NCBI RefSeq assembly: GCF_026011795.1
Contig: NZ_BRVS01000026.1
Span: 62,001-126,000, forward strand
Direction of reading: 5' to 3'
DNA length: 64,000 nucleotides
From: Arthrobacter mangrovi
GTDB lineage: Bacteria; Actinomycetota; Actinomycetes; Actinomycetales; Micrococcaceae
Made by a program: the position numbers and the translations under genes. The notes under the pieces are model-generated. The model worked only from the letters and a program-made list of their open reading frames with translations, was not told where the DNA came from and did not search any database. Of this stretch, positions 1 through 8,036 are shown in pieces; positions within the stretch are counted from its first letter, which is position 1, and each line of letters begins with the position of its first letter.

Positions 1-115
1 CACAATCGGTCGAAGACGTCCGGGGGAGCGGCAGGCGGGAAACAATTTTCGCTGGAAATGCGGGCCGCAGGCGCCGAGGCAGCCGGAACCGGGCAATACA
101 CTGTGACGCACGATT

Positions 116-367
116 TTGGCCGGCATTGTGGGTGCCGTGCTAGCGGTTACGCTGGCCGCTGTTGCCTGGGTAGTGCTCCAGGTCTGGACCGCTGAGGACC
201 CGCGGGTTGAGGACCTGAACCCCGACCTGCCGCATCCCTTATCCGAACCGACCTGGCCCGGGCCGCGCCTCGACGGGCTGCTGCCCGCACGCGGCTGCAG
301 CGAGCACTACCTCTGCGCCAGCACCCATCCGTCAATGACCGTAGCCGTGCTGGTCTCGATTAGGTAG
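116..367 (+). CDS. Possible small single-pass membrane protein
   Basis: An 83-residue frame opens with TTG. Residues 3-24 are a strongly hydrophobic helix, followed by a Pro-rich soluble tail containing two cysteines. Third positions are G/C-rich, as in real genes here. Against it: there is no clear ribosome binding site, the start is TTG, and its stop codon lies inside the palindrome at 357-384 that probably controls the next gene. I do not recognise a family. It could be a genuine small membrane protein or a chance frame. Confidence 0.3.
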   Translation: MAGIVGAVLAVTLAAVAWVVLQVWTAEDPRVEDLNPDLPHPLSEPTWPGPRLDGLLPARGCSEHYLCASTHPSMTVAVLVSIR

Positions 368-384
368 ACTGGCCTACCTAATCG
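357..384. promoter_or_regulatory. Perfect inverted repeat, probable TetR operator
   Basis: CGATTAGGTAG and its exact reverse complement CTACCTAATCG face each other across a 6-base spacer (ACTGGC). The repeat ends 24 bases before the start of the TetR gene at 409. TetR-family dimers usually bind such palindromes close to their own start codon, so autoregulation of the TetR-EamA operon is the likely role. Confidence 0.8.
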
Positions 385-408
385 ATCGCGTCGAGGAGGA
401 AACGCAGG

Positions 409-1014
409 ATGGCGACGGCAAAGAGCGGCTCAGTGCAGGGCGCGACGCGCAGGAGCGGTTCCGCGCGCGCCAAGATCCTGCAGGCGGCGGCGGACCGCTT
501 CTACGCGAACGGCATCGCCGCCACTGGAATCGATACGATCACGGCTTCCGCGGGCGTGGCGAAGATGAGCCTTTACAACAACTTCCCGTCCAAGGCTGCG
601 CTGGTGGAGGCCTACATCGAGGCGCGGCACGAGGAGTGGCTGGGACTTTACGGGGCGCGCGTGGCGGACAAGGCCACACCGCAGGAGCGAGTCCTGGCCG
701 TGTTCGACGCCTACATCGATCACGCCGAGTCCGGCTACGAGCACGGGTTCCGCGGCTGCGGGCTGTTGAACGCCGCCGCCGAACTTGCCGCCGACGATCC
801 CGCCCGCGCCGCGGTGCGCCGGCACAAGGAGCAGGTCGAGGAAATCCTCGCCGGGCATCTGCGTGGACTGACCGAGGAGCGCCGCGCCGAACAGCTGGCC
901 GAACACTTTTGCTTCCTGCTGGAGGGGGCGATGGCGAGGGCGGGCCTGGAGGGCGGACCGCGCCGGCTGCTCGACGCCAAGGAGTTCGCCGCCGGAATGC
1001 TGGCCGCGCTGTGA
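409..1014 (+). CDS. TetR/AcrR family transcriptional regulator
   Basis: A 201-residue DNA-binding repressor of the TetR family. The N-terminal helix-turn-helix is at about residues 20-66, with the typical recognition stretch GVAKMSLYNNFPSK at 49-62. The C-terminal two thirds is the helical ligand-binding and dimerisation domain. A GAGGAGGA ribosome binding site lies just upstream of the ATG. A perfect palindrome 24 bases before the start is the likely operator. The downstream EamA permease starts inside this gene's stop codon region, so the two are co-transcribed, and the regulator probably controls export of a small molecule that relieves repression. The ligand cannot be read from the sequence. 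Confidence 0.93.
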   Translation: MATAKSGSVQGATRRSGSARAKILQAAADRFYANGIAATGIDTITASAGVAKMSLYNNFPSKAALVEAYIEARHEEWLGLYGARVADKATPQERVLAVFDAYIDHAESGYEHGFRGCGLLNAAAELAADDPARAAVRRHKEQVEEILAGHLRGLTEERRAEQLAEHFCFLLEGAMARAGLEGGPRRLLDAKEFAAGMLAAL

Positions 1015-1967
1015 GCGGCACCGCAAACCGCGCTGCGAAGGGCGCAGCGGCCGGCGCCGCCGCCATCCTGGTCACGTCGTTCCTGTGGGGCACCACGGGG
1101 ACGGCGGCCACGTTCGCGCCCGGCGCCGGCCCGCTGGCCATCGGGGCGGCCGCGCTCGGTATCGGCGGGCTGTTGCAGGCCGCCATCGCCGTCCCCGCTC
1201 TTCGCAGCGAGCGGGGCCGATTGCGCGCGAACGCGGGTCTGGTCGCCGTGGGCGCCCTGGCCGTGGCCATCTATCCGCTGGCCTTCTACAGCTCGATGCA
1301 CCTGGGCGGCGTCGCCATCGGCACGGTCGTGTCGCTGGCCTCGGCGCCGCTGGCCTCCGGACTGCTGGAGCGGCTGCTGGAGCGCCGGGCCCTCAGCCGC
1401 TGGTGGATGCTCGCCGCCTTCCTGGGCATCGCCGGCAGCGCGCTGCTCTGCACGTCGCGCGCCGGCGAGGCGTCGGCCTCGGTGCCGGGCACCATCGCCA
1501 GCATCGGCCTCGGCCTGGTCGCCGGCATTACCTATGCGGTCTATTCGTGGATCGTGCACCGGCTGATGCAGCAAGGGGTGGGCCGGGCCGCCTCCATGGG
1601 GGCCGTCTTCGGCGCGGGCGGAGCGCTCCTGGTCCCCGTGCTCGCGGTGACGGGCGCGCCGTTGGTGGCCTCGCCGTCGTCGTTCATGGTGGCCGCCTAC
1701 ATGGCGCTCATCCCCATGTTCGCCGGGTACTTCCTCTTCGGCTTCGGGCTCGCGCGGGTGCGGCCCAGCACGGCGACCACCCTCACGCTGGCCGAACCCG
1801 CCGTCGCCGCGGTGCTTGCGGTCCTCGTCGTCGGGGAGCGGCTGTCGGTCCTTGGCTGGGCCGGGCTTTCCGTCATCGGCGCCGCGCTGGTGGTCCTGGC
1901 ATTGGCGCCGGCCACTGTCGAGGCGGAAAGCCATGCGGCACTGGTGCCGTCGGCGGTCCGGGCCTAG
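1011..1967 (+). CDS. EamA/DMT-family permease
   Basis: An integral membrane transporter of the drug/metabolite transporter superfamily, 318 residues from the GTG at 1011. That start gives a 4-base overlap with the TetR stop (GTGA), the usual translational coupling in this window. The frame extends further upstream, but only as a shadow of the TetR gene. The protein has about ten hydrophobic segments in two EamA-like halves; the second half ends with the helix pairs around residues 240-305. Such proteins usually export amino acids or small drugs. Control by the adjacent TetR regulator is inferred. Confidence 0.9.
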   Translation: MSGTANRAAKGAAAGAAAILVTSFLWGTTGTAATFAPGAGPLAIGAAALGIGGLLQAAIAVPALRSERGRLRANAGLVAVGALAVAIYPLAFYSSMHLGGVAIGTVVSLASAPLASGLLERLLERRALSRWWMLAAFLGIAGSALLCTSRAGEASASVPGTIASIGLGLVAGITYAVYSWIVHRLMQQGVGRAASMGAVFGAGGALLVPVLAVTGAPLVASPSSFMVAAYMALIPMFAGYFLFGFGLARVRPSTATTLTLAEPAVAAVLAVLVVGERLSVLGWAGLSVIGAALVVLALAPATVEAESHAALVPSAVRA

Positions 1968-2013
1968 CCTTTCAGGCAAGGACAGCCCGAATCCGACCGC
2001 CGGGAGGCATCCC

Positions 2014-2496
2014 ATGCGTGCATCCACCCTCGCCAAGACCGCCGCCGGCGTCGCCGCCACGGCGGTATCCGGCTCGGTTGCCACCGACCCGTCCAGCGCT
2101 TGGTACCGCAGCCTGCGGAAGCCGCCGTTCCAGCCGCCGTCCGCTGTGTTTCCGGTGGTCTGGACCGCGCTCTACGCTGACATCGCGCTCTCCGGTGCCG
2201 CTGCGCTGGACGGGCTGGAGGAGCGGGTCCAGGAGGCAGAACGACGGCGGTACCTCCGCGCGTTCACCGCCAACCTGGCGCTGAACGCGGCCTGGAGCTG
2301 GCTCTTCTGGCGCAGCCGCAAGCCATGGATCGCGGCAGCCGAATGCGCCCTGCTGGCCGCGAGCAGCGCCGACCTCGTGCGCCGGACAGGCCGCGCCTCC
2401 CGGGCCGCAGGCACCGCGCTGGCACCCTACGCGCTGTGGTGCACCTTCGCGACCGTGCTCACTGCGGCCATTGCCCGGCGGAATCCGCGGGCCTGA
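2014..2496 (+). CDS. tspO: TspO/MBR family membrane protein
   Basis: A 160-residue, five-helix membrane protein of the TspO/peripheral benzodiazepine receptor family, which binds porphyrins and other hydrophobic ligands. Seen in the sequence: the N-terminal loop signature WYRSLRKPPFQPP at residues 30-42, and the Trp-rich helix LNAAWSWLFW near residue 93. The length matches the family. The ATG at 2014 follows a GGGAGG site; the frame is open upstream but overlaps the EamA gene. The gene stands alone and is followed by a strong hairpin at 2517-2556. Confidence 0.92.
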   Translation: MRASTLAKTAAGVAATAVSGSVATDPSSAWYRSLRKPPFQPPSAVFPVVWTALYADIALSGAAALDGLEERVQEAERRRYLRAFTANLALNAAWSWLFWRSRKPWIAAAECALLAASSADLVRRTGRASRAAGTALAPYALWCTFATVLTAAIARRNPRA

Positions 2497-2516
2497 CCAG
2501 GGAACGGAATCCCAAG

Positions 2517-2556
2517 GCGCTGTCCTGTCCTCGGGGGGACGTGGACAGGACAGCGC
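2517..2556. terminator. Hairpin after tspO
   Basis: Perfect 14-base arms, GCGCTGTCCTGTCC and its complement, with a 12-base loop, begin 20 bases after the tspO stop. There is no clear T-run, as is common for actinobacterial hairpin terminators. It also lies between tspO and the convergent minus-strand pseudogene, so it may act in both directions. Confidence 0.65.
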
Positions 2557-2734
2557 TCCGACCTCATCCCGGCGGAAAGCCAAGGCACGTCACCGGCGTC
2601 GGATGTGCCACTCGGCAGGGGGATGCCGTGGCACTTCCAAGGACACTATGCCAATAGGGAGTCGGGTTTGGCCCGGAAACAGCCTCTTGAGGCAATCTTG
2701 AGGAAATCTTGAGCTTCGGGTTCTCGGGCGGGCA

Positions 2735-3216
2735 CTAGCCCCTCGTGGCGTGTCCCCCGGCACAGGCGCTGCCCAGGCACTCGATGAACTCCTCGGGCCT
2801 CGTGCAGGACACCAGCAGGGTGGAGTTGCCCGTCCGGATTTGCACGGTGGGGCCGCCGACCAGATAGCCCGTGCCCTGCCTTGGGAGGATGCGCAACCCC
2901 ATTCCCTGCAGTAGCCCGGTAGTCGGCCCGGCCGAGATCTCCGTGATGTCCCGGTACAGGACTTCCGTGGAGAACACCCCCCGGCGACCGAGATTCGAAC
3001 GTCGTGCTCGCGCAGTTGCAGGCGGGCGGTCATCATTCCAATCGCCGCGAAGAGGGCAGCAACCACCGCCGCGGCGAACAACAGGGCGGGATGCCCATCG
3101 ATCCCACCCGCCAACAGGCCCGCCGTTACCACCAACCCCAGCACGCCCAGGCTCAGACGGTAGCGCTGCGGCATCATCGTCCGAAAGCTCGGATACCGCG
3201 TGCCGTCCCGGTTCAT
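2735..3216 (-). pseudogene. Frameshifted small membrane protein with PH-like domain
   Basis: Two overlapping minus-strand frames make one protein only if joined. The first part, starting at the ATG at 3216 (MNRDGTRYPSF...), contains two hydrophobic helices and ends with REHDVRISVAGG. The second part, from about 2977 to the stop at 2735, continues with VFSTEVLYRDITEIS and a beta-rich region. Together they give about 160 residues resembling bacterial PH-domain membrane proteins. The frames change at a run of six C (2977-2982, six G on the coding strand), a classic slip site. It is either a pseudogene or a sequencing indel; phase variation is possible but unsupported. Confidence 0.6.
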
Positions 3217-3341
3217 GCCCTTAACTGTTGCCGAATCCAACGACGCCGGCAACCCACTTGAGATTCCGGGAGACGTGCTGAACCCGAAGGACAACTGTTT
3301 CCCACGTATCGGAGCGCAAGTACTCTGCCGTGAGAGCACGC

Positions 3342-4181
3342 CTAGAGGTTGTCACCTGGAGTTGCGGTCTGTTTTTCTCCAACTAGGTCATCGTCAGTGT
3401 CAATGACTTCAGCATCGATGAGGGTGTCTTCGGCATCGCTGTCGAAGTTGTAGGGGTCGCCGAATGCGTGATGGGCACTTTTGACGAGTCCCACGGCAAG
3501 GGCGTAGTTCATGCCGGATCCAATTGCGATTCCCACCCCGAACGGGATGACTTTGCCAAGCACGATAATGCCTTGCTTGGTTCCGTATCGGGTGACAAAG
3601 TTTCTGCCCATCACGCCGTTGATCGCCTTAATCGCCTTCAAGGGAACTTTTTGAACTAGTTTGTTTGACCAGTGCTTTCCTGTGCGCCCGGCAACTTTGG
3701 CGGCAGCTTGATTGGCTCCGTTGCCAAGGAGCACGGTCAGTAGGAGTGTTCGTTTCCGCTCGACATCCTCAAATGTCACCCCGTGAACTTCGGCCAAGGC
3801 CAAAACGTAGAACGCAGTGACGTTTAGAGTGAGCACTGCTTCTCCACCCGCAACCGCAAGTCCTGCGGCTGTACCGAATCCAGGTATGGCTGCTGTAGAA
3901 CCAACAGCAGCTCCCTGCCCAGTCAAGGCCGCTTTGAAGTCCTTGTCGAGGATGTGAATCAAATCCGCTTCTGTGGCCTCAGGGTACTTTCTCCGTAGCT
4001 GGTTCACTCTCTTAATGGATAGTGAGCTCGCCTTCGCAATTGCTTTGTCTAGTATGTCGCCAGCTATGACACTGGTCTGATCGCCCTCTGGACTCCCCAT
4101 CGATCCGCCCCTTGTTTCAACTGTGATTGGTCCAGCGAATTCTATTTGTTTAGAGGGGAAAGAAGGCAATGAGACGGACAT
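3342..4181 (-). CDS. EcsC-like / DUF697-like hydrophobic protein
   Basis: A 279-residue protein I cannot assign firmly. A soluble N-terminal region (1-85) is followed by a Gly/Ala-rich hydrophobic segment with AAIPGFGTAAG at about 98-108. A second segment near 215-240 contains VIPFGVGIAIGSGMNYALAVG. A Gly-rich segment followed by a helix near the end recalls EcsC-type and DUF697-type proteins, which associate with membranes. The C-terminus is very acidic. Base composition is clearly lower in GC than in the neighbours, with A/T-ending codons common, which suggests recent acquisition. It is divergent from the lipoprotein at 4286. Confidence 0.6.
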   Translation of the reverse strand: MSVSLPSFPSKQIEFAGPITVETRGGSMGSPEGDQTSVIAGDILDKAIAKASSLSIKRVNQLRRKYPEATEADLIHILDKDFKAALTGQGAAVGSTAAIPGFGTAAGLAVAGGEAVLTLNVTAFYVLALAEVHGVTFEDVERKRTLLLTVLLGNGANQAAAKVAGRTGKHWSNKLVQKVPLKAIKAINGVMGRNFVTRYGTKQGIIVLGKVIPFGVGIAIGSGMNYALAVGLVKSAHHAFGDPYNFDSDAEDTLIDAEVIDTDDDLVGEKQTATPGDNL

Positions 4182-4285
4182 GGCAGCGCGTATGTCGGGG
4201 CCGGCTTACGCCGACAGTCCTGCGACTGATGAAATGGCTTCACCGTCGATTTGAGATAGCAGGAATAGAAGGATGGTTGGGGGAT

Positions 4286-4867
4286 ATGAAGAGAGCCTTG
4301 TTGCCGCTTGTGGGCTTGTTGTTGGGGGTTAGCGCGTGCGGCGCAGAAACGAGCGCTATACCGGGATCCTCGCCCGTTCCATCACCAGTTAGGACAACGA
4401 TCGAGGCAAGCGTTGCCCCGACTCCGCAGTTATTGACAATTGAAGAAGCCGGGGAATCCTACCTAGGTGCGATCTGCCCTCTAAATAAGAGCAAACAAGC
4501 AGCCAGCGATGTAGTCGAGCAGTCTTATGATGCGGCAGCAGGAGGCTATCTTCCGGGCTTGCTTGACCTGCAAGCCTCGCGAGAAGCAGCTGCGGCCGCA
4601 CGGGATCACGGCCGGAGAATGATTGAACAGCTTGTCGCGGAGGAGGAGATGTGGAGCGGCCGACCCAAGGAAACGATGCTCGATTTCACCGACGAATATT
4701 TCGTCGAAGTCTCCCATTTCAACGCTCTCGCAGATTCAGCTAGTGCTGACGATTTTCTGGCGACGTGGTCCAGCTGGCCGGATACCAAGCGACTGGGGAT
4801 GCTGTCGCAGAAACTTAGGCAGCAGCTGGAGCTGCCAGCCGACGCATCCGGGAGCTGCGGGCTGTGA
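4286..4867 (+). CDS. Predicted lipoprotein of unknown function
   Basis: A 193-residue secreted lipoprotein. I chose the ATG at 4286 because it gives a clean signal peptide with lipobox VSAC and the lipidated Cys at residue 18; the frame is open upstream to 4169 without a signal. A Ser/Pro/Thr-rich linker (about 20-50) precedes a helical domain. A CP motif near residue 62 and a CGL ending could form a disulfide. Codon use is less GC-rich than in most of the window. No family is recognised. The gene is divergent from the EcsC-like gene and convergent with the helicase. Confidence 0.7.
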   Translation: MKRALLPLVGLLLGVSACGAETSAIPGSSPVPSPVRTTIEASVAPTPQLLTIEEAGESYLGAICPLNKSKQAASDVVEQSYDAAAGGYLPGLLDLQASREAAAAARDHGRRMIEQLVAEEEMWSGRPKETMLDFTDEYFVEVSHFNALADSASADDFLATWSSWPDTKRLGMLSQKLRQQLELPADASGSCGL

Positions 4868-4886
4868 CGAAACACGTTGAGCCCTG

Positions 4887-7800
4887 CTAGGGCCGGAGGT
4901 TCAGCGGCTTCACATCGATGCCGTCCCTGATTAGGCCGAGCAGGTCATCCTGCCGGGCTTGGCCGAGGGTGAGCCTGTACTTGGCCAGGCCGGAGAGCAT
5001 GTGGTTGGTGCGGGAGACATCGCGGCTGAGGGGGTGATCCAGGAGCCGACGTTCGATCTTGTGCGGGCCGCAGTGGATCCAGTGCGGGGCGAATTCCTTG
5101 GTGGGACCATCCGGCTGGGCAGCGATGTGGTCTGATGCTGCTTGGAACAGCGCCTCCCAGGGATTGCCGACACCGGGCTTCAGTACGGCGTCGGAGTGCG
5201 CCGCTGCCACGTTCTTGCGGACCGCGTGGCCGAGGTAGCGGTGTACGCGGCCTTCACGCTGCTCGAAGTCGACCGGGCTTCCTGGAACATTCCAGTGGAT
5301 GACGGAGTGCGTCCACCAGTGGAAGTCGATGCCTTCCTGGCCCACTGAGGTTGAGGCCAGGACGAAGGGCCAGAACGGGCTGTTGAAAGCACGCCGCACG
5401 TCCGGCATGCGGCTCGTGTCGCCGTCGTCCGTTTTCGCGTTACTGTACCTGACCGCGAAGCGCACGCCCATGCGCAGGTCTTCGTGGGATTTGTCTGGGT
5501 ACTTGGCAAGCAGCTGGGCCGGCTTTAGCGACAGCGCCCTTCGCATCTCGTCGGCTATGGACCAGAGCTGTTCATTGCTGATCCCGCCTGGCGGCTGCTG
5601 GCTGCGGAGCTGGAACACGTACTCGTCCAGAACGGCCTGCAGGTTGCCGTCCTCGCAGTAGCGGAGCACCTTCTGCCAGTAGTCGCCCTCGGGATAGAGC
5701 CTGTCCAGGAGCTCAGTGGCGTCGAGCCGGTTAAAGAGCGTGCGAAGGCCCGTGGCTGCGAAGAGCGCGGCCTTCCAGAGCTCGGCTCGGTCGAAGTCCT
5801 CCGGCAGGATGCGGCCCAGCGCCCGGTACATGCAGTTGCCGGGCGAATTCAGCGCCAACTGCTCAAGCCCGTCCTCCCACTTCGGAACGTCACAACAGAT
5901 GGTCTCGAGCATTCGGTCGACATGTGCGAGATAGAGCTTGGCTTCACTATCGCGACCGTCAGTCGGCCCGGCCTCGGTGTCCTTGTCGTGACCGAGTGAC
6001 ATGAGGTAGTCGGCCACGCCCTTGATCTGCCTGCGCATGACGGCCACCCGTCCGTTCCACTGAGCCGGCAGGGCTCCGGGAATCGCGAAATAGGAGGCCC
6101 AGAGACCCATTCGCGCCGAGTCATCCACTGCAGCCGAGCCAACCATCGCCCGCCCTGCGGCAGCAACTGCAACGCGGGCGGCTTCGCCGGAAATGACGGA
6201 ACCGGAGGAAGCTGCGGCGGCGAGCGGATCCCCGGCCAGGGCGAGCGCGGCGTGGGGTACGAACAGCGAGAGCGCCGACATAGCGCGCGGCTCGCCCTCG
6301 CTGACCCGGTAGCGCAGGCGTCCCCGGAACCGCTTGCGGGCCTCCGCCGTGTTCTCGCCGTGCAGCTCGGAGCCTTTCATAATCTGCCGCTCGGCTTCGT
6401 AGGAGAGCACGGTGGTCAGGGCGCTCGGGGTTGCGTTCCACGCTGAGAACACCAGTTGTTTTGTCACAGCATTGCCTGCTTCGGAGAACGGGCCGGCGGG
6501 AGCCAGGTAGGGGAACGACGGCGGAATCCACAGTAATTGCCACCAGCCCTGGCCTGTGGTGTGGTCCCGGACTGCCCGGAACTTGGCGCTGTCCGTCTCA
6601 ATCTCGCCGTAGCGGCGGTAGGCTTCGGCATCAATGGTGCAAAGCTGTGGAAGCAGCGGCCTGACGGCTTGCACGTCGCCCTGGACACGTTCGTCTATGA
6701 CCCGACCGATTTTGTAGTCGGTCAGGAAATGGGCGAACATCGGCACCGATTTCCAGTACTCCATCGCGCTGCCGCTTTTACCGGCGCGGAAGACGGCGGA
6801 CAGCGCTTTGAAACTGCCGAGGTCCCGCGCCCGCACGTCAACCGGCGCCATGGGAATGACTTCGAGCATGTCGTCGTCGCCGAGCTGCGGCCGCTCTGTC
6901 CGGCACATGAATTGCTTCAGGGATTCTTCAATCCGTCCGGTCAGCCCGTGATCTTCGACGTGCCCCATCAACTGTCCGCGCCGTTTGTCCAGGTCGCTTA
7001 CCAGGTCTTCGATGTACCCGGGGCGTCCACGGGCGAGGAACTTGAGCAGCTGGCGGAAGTCCGAGGCATGGTCATCCCCCTCGGCGTCGCTTGCCGAGGT
7101 GTGCGCCTTGTAAGGGGTGGCCGACAGGAGAAGGAGCTTGGCGCCGTCGTAATTGAGGAACTGGCGGGCCAGTTCGGCGGCCGCGTCCTCCTCGGCGTTG
7201 TCCGGTTTATAGAGCAGGTCCCGGAACCGCTGGAATTCGTCGAGGATGATCAGGTCCGGTTCAAGGCATTCGAGGCCGGCTTGGGCCAGATCGCCGCGCA
7301 GCCCGCCGATGATCTCCCGCATTCCGGCCCGTGCAGCCTCCGGTCCGCGTTCTTCGGCCAGACGCAGTGCGCTGCGCATTTTCTCCAGGCTGCCGCTCGC
7401 GTCGGCCAGGGCTTCAAAGCGCTTGAGGACGTCCGCGGGCGGACCGGCCGGCAGGCTTATTCCAGCGCGGTAGACACGCCAGGCAAAGTTCCCGGGCTGC
7501 GAACCGGCCCGCAGCAGCTCGATCGGCGCACCGCGGTCCTCCAGCTCAAAGAGCCTGAGCCCGGCCAGCATATGGAACAGCACCGCCCGCTCGTCCGCGC
7601 GGCCGGTCGCCCCGCCCACGTTGAACGACGTGCCCGGCGTGAGCGAGATGAAGTTGACCCGCTTGCGCGTCCCCGGGGCCGGCTGAGCATCCAGTTTGCT
7701 CAGTGCCAAGGGCAGCAGCGTCAGCCGGCCGGACTCAATGATGTCCGCCTGTCCGGTGACATTGAGTCTGCCGAGATTCTGCTTGGCCAGGTCGGCGTTG

Positions 7801-8036
7801 GAACAGACATAGATGATGTCGATCCGGTCCACCCCCGAATCCGGGCGGTCCAGCAGCTCCGTCGTCTTGGCAATGACCCCGCGGGCGATCAGGGACTTCC
7901 CGAGGCCGGTTTCGTCCGCGACGAGGAAGGCCTCCGCGGACTGCTTATCCAGGTATAAGCGCCGGAAGACGTGCTCCACGGTTCTGCGCTGGAAGCCACG
8001 CAGTCCGGCCAGCACAGGTTCGGCTTCAAATCCCAC
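4887..8036 (-). CDS. SF2 helicase/translocase of a defence-type operon
   Basis: A 1,049-residue DNA-dependent ATPase of helicase superfamily 2. Motifs visible from the GTG start at 8036: Walker A ADETGLGKS (about 40-48), Walker B DEFQ (266-269), motif III SATP (305-308) and a C-terminal motif VI QREGRVHRY near residue 925. The Q after the Walker B acid is typical of SNF2-like or restriction-linked helicases. The GTG start gives an 11-base overlap with the PLD gene and follows GGAAGGAG; the longer frame to 8162 overlaps that gene without support. It is the last gene of a four-gene operon. Inferred role: ATP-driven DNA remodelling or translocation for the partner nuclease in anti-phage defence. 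Confidence 0.85.
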   Translation of the reverse strand: MGFEAEPVLAGLRGFQRRTVEHVFRRLYLDKQSAEAFLVADETGLGKSLIARGVIAKTTELLDRPDSGVDRIDIIYVCSNADLAKQNLGRLNVTGQADIIESGRLTLLPLALSKLDAQPAPGTRKRVNFISLTPGTSFNVGGATGRADERAVLFHMLAGLRLFELEDRGAPIELLRAGSQPGNFAWRVYRAGISLPAGPPADVLKRFEALADASGSLEKMRSALRLAEERGPEAARAGMREIIGGLRGDLAQAGLECLEPDLIILDEFQRFRDLLYKPDNAEEDAAAELARQFLNYDGAKLLLLSATPYKAHTSASDAEGDDHASDFRQLLKFLARGRPGYIEDLVSDLDKRRGQLMGHVEDHGLTGRIEESLKQFMCRTERPQLGDDDMLEVIPMAPVDVRARDLGSFKALSAVFRAGKSGSAMEYWKSVPMFAHFLTDYKIGRVIDERVQGDVQAVRPLLPQLCTIDAEAYRRYGEIETDSAKFRAVRDHTTGQGWWQLLWIPPSFPYLAPAGPFSEAGNAVTKQLVFSAWNATPSALTTVLSYEAERQIMKGSELHGENTAEARKRFRGRLRYRVSEGEPRAMSALSLFVPHAALALAGDPLAAAASSGSVISGEAARVAVAAAGRAMVGSAAVDDSARMGLWASYFAIPGALPAQWNGRVAVMRRQIKGVADYLMSLGHDKDTEAGPTDGRDSEAKLYLAHVDRMLETICCDVPKWEDGLEQLALNSPGNCMYRALGRILPEDFDRAELWKAALFAATGLRTLFNRLDATELLDRLYPEGDYWQKVLRYCEDGNLQAVLDEYVFQLRSQQPPGGISNEQLWSIADEMRRALSLKPAQLLAKYPDKSHEDLRMGVRFAVRYSNAKTDDGDTSRMPDVRRAFNSPFWPFVLASTSVGQEGIDFHWWTHSVIHWNVPGSPVDFEQREGRVHRYLGHAVRKNVAAAHSDAVLKPGVGNPWEALFQAASDHIAAQPDGPTKEFAPHWIHCGPHKIERRLLDHPLSRDVSRTNHMLSGLAKYRLTLGQARQDDLLGLIRDGIDVKPLNLRP

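Noticed and set aside
6537-7958. 473-residue open frame on the plus strand
   Set aside because: Antisense to the helicase gene, whose Walker and motif VI residues are convincing.
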